The notes under the pieces: model-generated | What the model was told of the DNA's origin: nothing | What the model saw: only the letters and a program-made list of their open reading frames with translations | Databases searched by the model: none | In this document: positions 57,639 through 64,000 of the stretch, piece by piece | How the letters are laid out: each line of letters begins with the position of its first letter | How positions within the stretch are numbered: the first letter of the stretch is position 1 | From: Phaseolus vulgaris | Lineage: Eukaryota > Streptophyta > Magnoliopsida > Fabales > Fabaceae | Direction of reading: 5' to 3' | Assembly (NCBI RefSeq): GCF_000499845.2 | Contig: NC_023759.2 | Span: forward strand, 21,224,716 to 21,288,715 | DNA length: 64,000 nucleotides | Translations under genes and position numbers: made by a program

Positions 57639-59267
57639 TTAATACCTTTCCTTAGGAAGCCATTTGGCCAATCCTTTAGGAACAAGGTACCTCCTAGCTT
57701 TACATGTTCTAGATACATGACCAGACTTCATACAATAAAAACATGTTGCAGTATGCATTGTTTTTGAATAACTAAGAGAGGAAAAACCAATTTTGGAAGG
57801 AACAAAGAAACTAGACAGCTTTTTCACATTACTTTTCAATCCAGGATTATATCCTAGACCATTTTTATTGAAAACAGCATTCTGTGAACCTAATAAGGTT
57901 TCAAGATTTTCTCTTCCTTTAGTGAAATTTGAGAGAGTTTTTAACAAATATTCAACCTGTTTTTCCAGCTTCTTACAATTATCACAGGTTTTAATTGATG
58001 CATGCAAACATGTTAATTCAAGGCTAACCAATTCAGTTTTAGCTTTGTGCAGTTCTTCTTCAAGAGTTTTGACCTTAGGTTCAAGTACCCTATTTATTCT
58101 ATTCAATCTGTTGCACATTATAGCCAACCTGTTTGCTTCATCATGTGTTTCCTTAAAAGCTATTAACAGCTGATCATAGTTTTCAGAATCAGTGGAAAAA
58201 TCACTTACTGAGTCAGAGTTGGATCCTTCATCATTCACCATGAAGCACAGATTTGCTTCTTCACTTTCAGTTGAGGAATTACTGGATGAGGATACATCAT
58301 TTTCTTCCCATGAGATGTATGCTCTTCTACCTTTGCCTTTGTCACTCTTCTTGCTTGCTGATTTTTCTTTATGTTGATTGTTTGGACAATCAGCTTTTAT
58401 ATGACCTGGTTTACCACATCCAAAGCACGTGTAATTGGAAGAATTTGAATCATTAGGTTGTTTAGAGTACCTCTTTCTTTGTTGAGTTCTGTCATGGTTT
58501 TTCTTTCTAAGAAACCTGCTGAATTTTCTGGTGAGCAGACTCACAGTCTTATCCATGGTAGTTTTCAAAGCAATTCCTTTGGCCTTCTTCTCCACAGTTT
58601 CTTGTTCTTTCAATCTTTTCAGCTCTATTTCATGCTCTATCAGCTTTCCAAAAAGTGCAGCAGTGGACATCTTGGATAAATCTTTGGATTCTGAGATTGC
58701 TGTTACCTTAGGCTGCCAGCTCCTATCAAGACATTTTAGTACCTTTATGTTAAGCTCTTCCTTGTCAAAGACTTTACCAAAGCCAATGAGGTGATTTACA
58801 ATGTGTGTAAATCGTTTCTGCACATCTGCAATACTTTCTTCTGATTGCATTCTGAACAGCTCGTACTCCTGAATTAGTGAGTGCTTCCTTGCCCGTTTCA
58901 CATCATCAGTTCCTTCATGAGTCACCTCTAGTACATCCCACATCTCCTTTGCTGAGTTACATTGAGAGACTCTAAAGAACTCATCCATATTCAGTGTAGA
59001 GGTGATGATATTCTTGGCCAAGGAGTCGTATTGGGCCTTCTTCTTCTCGGTTTCACTCCATTCAGACCAAGGCTTTTTTATTGTTTCATCTTTGACAACC
59101 TGCATAGGTATAAATTGTCCACTGACCACTGCATCCCAGATTCCCATGTCAATAGATTCCATAAAGATCTTCATCCTGATTTTCCAGAAAGCATAGTTAA
59201 CACCACCAAACATAGGAGGTCTATTAATAGACGCACCTTCAGCAAAAGGCATTTTAAACTCAGACAT
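57639..59267 (-). CDS. Copia Gag (UBN2 type), 542 residues
   Basis: The start chosen at 59267 (MSEFKMPF) matches the family N-terminus; codons further upstream overlap the primer site. The N-terminal PFAEGASINRPP...FWKIRMKIFMES leads into the UBN2 Gag core with AKEMWDVLEVTHEG and LKCLDRSWQPKVTAIS. A first zinc knuckle, CFGCGKPGHIKADC, is near residue 290, then a Ser/Glu-rich region and a predicted coiled coil (about 365-440). A second knuckle, CFYCMKSGHVSRTC, is near 515. Two knuckles and a long coiled-coil insert are unusual for copia but seen in Sirevirus-like elements. The frame is intact. Confidence 0.87.
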   Translation of the reverse strand: MSEFKMPFAEGASINRPPMFGGVNYAFWKIRMKIFMESIDMGIWDAVVSGQFIPMQVVKDETIKKPWSEWSETEKKKAQYDSLAKNIITSTLNMDEFFRVSQCNSAKEMWDVLEVTHEGTDDVKRARKHSLIQEYELFRMQSEESIADVQKRFTHIVNHLIGFGKVFDKEELNIKVLKCLDRSWQPKVTAISESKDLSKMSTAALFGKLIEHEIELKRLKEQETVEKKAKGIALKTTMDKTVSLLTRKFSRFLRKKNHDRTQQRKRYSKQPNDSNSSNYTCFGCGKPGHIKADCPNNQHKEKSASKKSDKGKGRRAYISWEENDVSSSSNSSTESEEANLCFMVNDEGSNSDSVSDFSTDSENYDQLLIAFKETHDEANRLAIMCNRLNRINRVLEPKVKTLEEELHKAKTELVSLELTCLHASIKTCDNCKKLEKQVEYLLKTLSNFTKGRENLETLLGSQNAVFNKNGLGYNPGLKSNVKKLSSFFVPSKIGFSSLSYSKTMHTATCFYCMKSGHVSRTCKARRYLVPKGLAKWLPKERY

Positions 59268-59294
59268 CATGCATACACTTGAGCAAAATACAAG

Positions 59295-59311
59295 CCCTAG
59301 CTCTGATACCA
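59295..59311 (-). other. Primer-binding site of the copia element
   Basis: The minus strand reads TGGTATCAGAGCTAGGG, the classic complement of initiator tRNA-Met, two bases from the 5' LTR. Confidence 0.9.
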
Positions 59312-59313
59312 AT

Positions 59314-60858
59314 TGTTGGGTCTATTAGTGTCTAAGTTCAAGAGGGGAGGGGTGAATTGAGCTTATAAAATTTTCGCAAGAACACACAATTTTCAGTATA
59401 CCAGAGGCAAAAAGAGCAGTCTAGCACAGTTTGAATTTGTTCAATATAAAATTGTGATCAACAGAGGATTATAACAGAGTCAGATCAGCTGAATATTACG
59501 AGGATGAAGGATACAACTATGCTTAAAGATCAAACAAATTTACTCAACACAAGGTTCTAAGAAGAATGATTCTTTCTCAGATTTTAATGAATAGACTGTT
59601 TGTTCACAGATCACTTAAACCATCGTATACAACTGCCTTGTTTGTGATTAGAAAGCTTTAACAAATCAGAAAGAACAGTTCTTACTTAAACCCAGAATTA
59701 ACAGATTCAATTTCAAAAGAACAGATTTAGTTTTTGACAGAATTAAGCAAAACCAGAAATGAGTGCAGGGATGAGAAGAAAAAGGCACACAAGTTTTTAT
59801 ACTGGTTCACTCATACAGAGCTACGTCCAGTCTCACCTTACCCCAAGGTGGAATCCACTAAAATAGTACCAATTACTTACAAACACACCAGTTCTTGAAC
59901 ACTACAAGAACAACACAATCAATGCTGAAAAACCCTATTTCAGCACACCTTGCACTCCAAGAAACCCTATCAAGGAGTGACTAACACTTACACCTTTACA
60001 AACCAGAATAAAGGAAAGATTACACCTGAAAAGAAGATGCAAGAACTCAAAACCAGTAGTTCAATTTGCTGCAGAACTGCACCAGCACCTTCACCAAGAA
60101 CAAAGGTTTCCTAGAACAAGCACACTTGAAAATCTCTTTGGAAAACCTTTCAAAAATCTTTCAATCCTTCTTCTCACGTGGAAAATGTTTGATCTTTGTC
60201 AAAAACGTAATTGCTCAACACTTTTTCATGTTGGAGAGACTTTTCTTTATATAGAAAACAGTTTCTAACTTCTTTTCAAAAAACAGTTGAAAAGCAGTTA
60301 TGAAAACAACAGATTCATTTTTGAACTTAACAGATTTATTTTGTTTAAACCGCCAACTCAGCTAACTGAAATAACTGTCTGAGTTGTACCTTTGGTTCCC
60401 TAACTAACTTATGAAAAACCTTTCAGCAGACCAAAGAATAAACCTGTTCTTTCACAGTGAAACAGATTAAATGATAGCAAATGAGCCAGCTCAGCTTTAA
60501 CAGAAATAACTAACTAAGCTTTGCCTTGGTGCCCTAACAGAATTTTAGAAAAGCCTTTTAACAGAGAAGAAATAAACAGATTCTTTCTCCATAAAACAGA
60601 CTTATTTGTGTACTGATTTAAAACTGTTAAAACCATTTTAAAAAGCTTTTCAAAAACCATTTAACCACATCATGTGCTTGATCTAGACTTGGTTAGGCAT
60701 CTAGGATGGGTTATACAGCAAAAGGCAACCCTACACACTTACAAGCCTAATTACAAACGAATCTAAAACCTATTACAAACTTCAAAGCACTCAAGCTATT
60801 TTCTTCATCAAACACACATCAAGCCTTGGTAGGGAAGAAGCTTCCTCCAGCTTCAACA
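59314..60858 (-). repeat. 5' LTR of the copia element (1545 bp)
   Basis: The pair of 49553-51135. Starts TGTTGGGTC and ends CTTCAACA, followed by the ATATC duplication. The TTTATATAGAAAAC near 60245, on the plus strand, mirrors the promoter region. Confidence 0.93.
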
Positions 60859-60863
60859 ATATC

Positions 60864-61526
60864 CATTTATTTATTTTATTTATTGCAAAAGTACTTTAAC
60901 AAACAAAGATAAATAAATACAGTATATGAAAATAATTGTAGTTTAAAAAACACATGAATGCCTATACGATAAATGAATAAAAAAAACAAATTTTCATAGT
61001 TTTGAAACCAATCGTATTTTTTACGGAGGTTCTGGAACCTATTGTATTTTACCAAGGTTCTGAAACCTATGATATTTTATGAAGCTTTTCAAACCCATGA
61101 TATTTTATAGAGGTTTTGAAACCCATGATATTTTACGGAGGTTCTGAAACTTGAGGTATTTTACGAAGGTTTTGAAACCCATTGTATTTTACGGAGGTTT
61201 CGAAACCCATGGTATTGTATAGAGCTTTGAAACATATGGTATTTTATGGAGGCTTTGAAACCCATGGTATTTTATGGCAGCTTTGAAACCCATGGTATTT
61301 TACAGAGGTTCTTAAACCCATGGTATTTTAACAAAGTTCTTAAACCCATGGTATTTTATGGAGGTTCTGAAAGACTCTTATTGTGGTTTAGAAAAATCCC
61401 GGAGAACACATTCCCTAGGAATGATTTAACAGGAGAAACTGCAACCCTGAATAAATGACTTAATGGAGATTTTAACCCAGAATAATGTAAAAATAAACTC
61501 CCGTTAAAATAATTTCTTGTAGACTC
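60864..61526 (+). repeat. CACTA right end with about 13 subterminal repeats
   Basis: From 61012 to 61371 a unit of about 30 bp, GGTATTTTACGGAGGTTCTGAAACCCAT with variations, occurs about 13 times. The terminal GTTAAAATAATTTCTTGTAG (to 61522) is the inverse of the left terminus. Such arrays bind the second CACTA protein in characterised elements. Confidence 0.65.
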
Positions 61527-61530
61527 TTCT

Positions 61531-61960
61531 AATTGGATGATTATAACTTCTCTATAAAAAAAATAATTCGTTACACGGTAATCTATAATATACTTGTTAC
61601 CATTTGTTTCTTACTAATTATAAATTATAATATGTTAAGAAGTTTTATTTAACTTAAATTAGGATAATAACCTTTACTTAAATTTTGTTTTATAAATTTA
61701 ATAATTTCGAACAAATCGGGCATTTCATAAGCTGGCCTAATATATTTATATAAATTTAAAAGTGCATGTAACTTTTGTTGGACAAATCAATAAATATGCA
61801 TATGTAATTTGGATAAATAAACCAATGCGCAAAGGTTATTAGTAATCTTTTTGTGACGTTATAATGCATAACATAAAACAAAAGTCAACTATATTCTCAA
61901 ACTAAATAATGGAATCCTGTAGTGATTTTTTAACTATAACTTTTTTTTTAATTTATTAAT
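61531..61960. other. AT-rich flank
   Basis: No gene, terminal repeat or RNA recognised. Confidence 0.6.
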
Positions 61961-62714
61961 TGTTCTTGTCGGTTGACCTTAAAGACAAGTTCTGGCTCCG
62001 TCTATCTCTGTTGGAATCTATTTTTCCCTTTGTTACGTTGGAACGCAACTCCGTTGAGATAGAGGGGACGCGACCTATTGATTGCACTCTGACAATCCAG
62101 TCAGTACAGGGCTTATAAGAAACAAGAAGTAACTAGTTTCCATCTTAGAAACAACGTCTCTTAACCTGGGATCTCAAGTCCCTTTTATAACCTACTTCTT
62201 GTAAGAACTTTCTATCATGAGAGCATCATCTCAACTGAAAGCCTATGCAATAGGAAGATATTCTGTTTTAGGGCACACTCTCTTAGCGCCACAACTAAAA
62301 AAAACTTTTCCTCTCTTGAGTGCATAAAATCTTAATAGAATAACCACTAGGGTACCAACTCATGTACCGGCTTCAGGGGTCCAATCTGTTTCCTGTAGGC
62401 ACCCTCGACGAGGCATTACACATCATACATGCAACCTAACTCATCGTGCTCTAGCACACATGGCCTTAGGTTTAGAGAAAAAATTTTGGTTGTACTAGAT
62501 CCATACGCACTAAGCGCACCCCTAGGTCCATTATCACCCCCTTGCTGACCGCCCAGGCCCCGTGCATGGGGGTTACGTTAAGTATACAGGAAAGAGTTGA
62601 CACACATCTTGAGCCCAACCACATGGCCCATCAACTTGGCCCAATAGCCGAGTTGACGATTTTGAGGCAGATGCTGAGCTCTGACCAACGAACCCTGAGC
62701 TCTGGTCCAGTACA
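61961..62714 (-). repeat. 3' LTR of the right-edge gypsy element (754 bp)
   Basis: Promoter block TATAAAAGGGACTTGAGATC on the minus strand near 62171-62190, as in the LTR at 12021. Confidence 0.75.
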
Positions 62715-63285
62715 CAAGCCCCACAGGCTTGAGCTGAGCTTGCTTCAGTGAAAAGGCTACTTGCTCGCCCTTGGTGGCTTACATGTCTTGTAGGTAGTGG
62801 CACATGCAACACAACGCACGAAGCGTTTCTGAGTGGACATTTCACCACACTCCATCACAAGCGCACACGTGGCCTTTCATCAACTGTTGAAAAACATTGT
62901 CGTTTGCCCTTCCCAACATTGGGTTTTATAACGTTTGAAAAAACTTCATCGTTTTTCACTGTTCCATCTTTCTTTTACAAAGCTTTCGCGCCTTCACTCA
63001 GACTCTCTGGACCTCCTTCCTAAACCTGGGAAACCTTCTCGCCTCGACTCGTTCGAATCAAGGTACCCCCTCTGATTCATGGTTATGTGCTGGTATCTTT
63101 TAATGCTTTCACCATGCTCATATCAACTGTTCTGGAACTATACTGCATTCATTTGATTCTGATTGCTATGTCTATTTAGCTTTGTAACCTTTCTTTGAAC
63201 CTTGCATCATTTTTTGAATGTGTGCTTGTACTTTGTTTGTTTTCTTTTCTTGTTTTAGATATTCTGAGTGATAGATTATCATAAA
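62715..63285 (+). promoter_or_regulatory. Putative promoter and spliced leader of the antisense ORF
   Basis: The stretch holds no protein. A donor-like AAG/GTACCC at 63063 and an acceptor TTGTTTTAG ending at 63258 would remove 196 bases from the 5' UTR. A promoter must lie between the LTR and about 63000; TTTTATAACG near 62925 is a weak TATA candidate. Confidence 0.35.
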
Positions 63286-64000
63286 ATGTACCCCTGGGCT
63301 CTTGATAACCTTATAGAGGAAACTTCTATCTACACCTCATCTGAACAAATAGTTTTATATATGAAAAGCGAGCACCCTAAAAAATGTATTTTGGGTAGGG
63401 AAAATGATAGAGCTCTTAAGCTAAGGCCCTGTAGGGATAAGCCAGTTTGTTGTGACGAGTCTTCGGACCCAGATGGTCCTTTTTTGCTATTTTTACACCA
63501 CCATTTTCAAAAAAGTTCTTCTCCCACTTCCCTATATAACTTCGAAAAAGAACTCCTCACCGAAATAAATGTCGCCCCGGCCCAACTACATCCAAATAGC
63601 TGGGCATTTGTTGGGGTTTTTCCATTCTCTGCACCCATTTCGGCCATCAGCCATCAGTCATCAGTGGAGGTCTTTTTGCACTTCTTTGAGGCCAAACACC
63701 TAGGTCGCCAGTTATGGGTGTCCTTCAACGGGGTGGCTAGGAGAGCCTTGTTGTCCCTCTTCCAGCAATCTTACAAGGGTTTCAAGGGCAAATTCCTGAA
63801 AATCCACTGCAATACGATTGACCCAACTCTTCTAGATGGGTTCCCCTTGTATTGGACTGAGAAACCAAGATTCCAAGGGGCCAAATGCTTGGAGGATATG
63901 CCCCAACAGGACCGAGAGGTGTGCCTATTCTTCTCTAGCTTGAAGGTGGTTTTTGACACAGCCACCCTCACAAGCAAAGTGTTCTACTCTGTGGGACTTA
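63286..64000 (+). CDS. Antisense ORF with 'putative gypsy-type transposon' (Transposase_28) domain, partial
   Basis: Open from the ATG at 63286 (MYPWALDNL) to the window end, 238 codons without a stop. The motif EINVAPAQLHPNSWAFV, then VEVFLHFFEAK, is the hallmark of the Transposase_28 family (about residues 95-145), followed by WVSFNG and a conserved W.....FQGA region. It runs opposite to the host element and lies between its 3' LTR and where pol should be. That is the position of the antisense extra ORF reported in Grande-like Tat elements. A likely leader intron (GT at 63063, TTGTTTTAG to 63258) precedes the ATG, suggesting its own promoter. Biochemical function unknown. Confidence 0.75.
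   Translation, partial: MYPWALDNLIEETSIYTSSEQIVLYMKSEHPKKCILGRENDRALKLRPCRDKPVCCDESSDPDGPFLLFLHHHFQKSSSPTSLYNFEKELLTEINVAPAQLHPNSWAFVGVFPFSAPISAISHQSSVEVFLHFFEAKHLGRQLWVSFNGVARRALLSLFQQSYKGFKGKFLKIHCNTIDPTLLDGFPLYWTEKPRFQGAKCLEDMPQQDREVCLFFSSLKVVFDTATLTSKVFYSVGL

Larger units (their letters stand above)
49553..60858 (-). mobile_element. Full-length Ty1/copia element with extra 3' ORF (11.3 kb)
   Basis: LTRs at 49553-51135 (3') and 59314-60858 (5'), starting TGTTGGGTC and ending TTCAACA on the plus strand. Perfect target duplications ATATC lie at 49548-49552 and 60859-60863. Minus order: primer site, gag, protease-integrase, RT-RNase H, an additional ORF, polypurine tract, 3' LTR. Long LTRs and an extra gene after pol recall Sireviruses (SIRE/Maximus). 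A 1.2-kb solo LTR splits pol. The LTRs differ by about ten substitutions and a 38-bp indel by eye, so this insertion is older than the gag-only element. Confidence 0.93.
27817..61526 (+). mobile_element. Old CACTA (En/Spm) transposon, heavily interrupted (inferred extent)
   Basis: Left end: TATTACAAGAAAAA at 27817, close to the legume-type CACTACAAGAAA terminus. Right end: TTTCTTGTAG near 61515-61522, its inverse. Both ends carry clustered subterminal motifs with the core AACCTC.G.AAAATA (left 27920-28035; right, inverted, 61012-61371). Between them on the plus strand are decayed TNP2-like and second-gene sequences. The rest is younger insertions. The terminal CACT bases are altered at both ends and I could not match a 3-bp target duplication, so joining the two ends into one element is a hypothesis; the transposase identity is firmer. 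Confidence 0.5.
61961..64000 (-). mobile_element. Tat-like gypsy element, 3' part only
   Basis: 3' LTR at 61961-62714 (plus strand TGTTCTTGTCGGTTGACC...CCAGTACA), followed by a polypurine tract read from the minus strand (GGGGCTTG at 62715-62723). The element would run rightward out of the window. Its interior begins with about 560 bases of noncoding sequence, then an antisense ORF. The LTR family is the one at 11695-12251; the boundary sequence CAAGCCCC is also shared with 22094. Confidence 0.7.

Noticed and set aside
1..64000. tRNA, rRNA or microRNA genes
   Set aside because: No cloverleaf-like or rRNA sequence was recognised. tRNA-like strings are only primer-binding sites. A covariance-model search would be needed to exclude small RNAs.

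Overview
This is plant nuclear DNA, most likely from a legume of the Phaseolus/Vigna type. That placement rests only on the look of the repeats and the one gene; no marker here proves it. The window is AT-rich and has no bacterial gene organisation. It holds one ordinary host gene in nine coding exons, and nearly everything else is transposable elements, many inserted inside one another.

Layout. 1-12.25 kb: a nest of three Ty3/gypsy elements, all read on the minus strand, inside an older LTR fragment. The innermost (1-6269) has an uninterrupted gag-pol frame from 4034 to the window edge. 12.25-20.85 kb: an ELMO/CED-12 domain gene on the plus strand (CDS 14125-20116, 318 residues) with AT-rich flanks. 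20.85-26.91 kb: a complete LTR-bounded Tat-like gypsy element inside a (TA)n tract. It has kept gag but lost almost all of pol, and carries six copies of a 106-bp tandem repeat. 27.8-61.5 kb: a patchwork best read as one old CACTA (En/Spm) transposon, with decayed TNP2-like and second-gene sequences and repeat-rich ends. Many later insertions split it: a LINE fragment, a pol-less copia element, a gypsy remnant, a decayed Ulp1-like gene, two solo LTRs, a Mutator-type MITE that itself contains a very young gag-only LTR element, and an 11.3-kb copia element with its own nested solo LTR. 61.96-64 kb: the 3' LTR and adjacent interior of another Tat-like element, with a long open frame antisense to the element running off the window.

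How the parts work together. Three elements from different families (copia 28.6-31.7 kb, Tat-like 20.9-26.9 kb, gypsy 44.6-49.2 kb) share one architecture: LTRs, primer site, leader and gag are kept and pol is lost. They would need reverse transcriptase and integrase from elsewhere. The 44.6-49.2 kb element is the best case: intact gag frame, two 986-bp LTRs differing at about two positions, and a perfect 5-bp target duplication. The intact gag-pol element at 1-6269 belongs to a related lineage, shares its leader and primer-site layout, and is the sort of partner that could mobilise it. That partnership is inference.

Limits: target duplications, splice sites, frames and key motifs were read directly from the sequence. 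Family names come from recognising motifs, without any database search. LTR divergence counts were made by eye.
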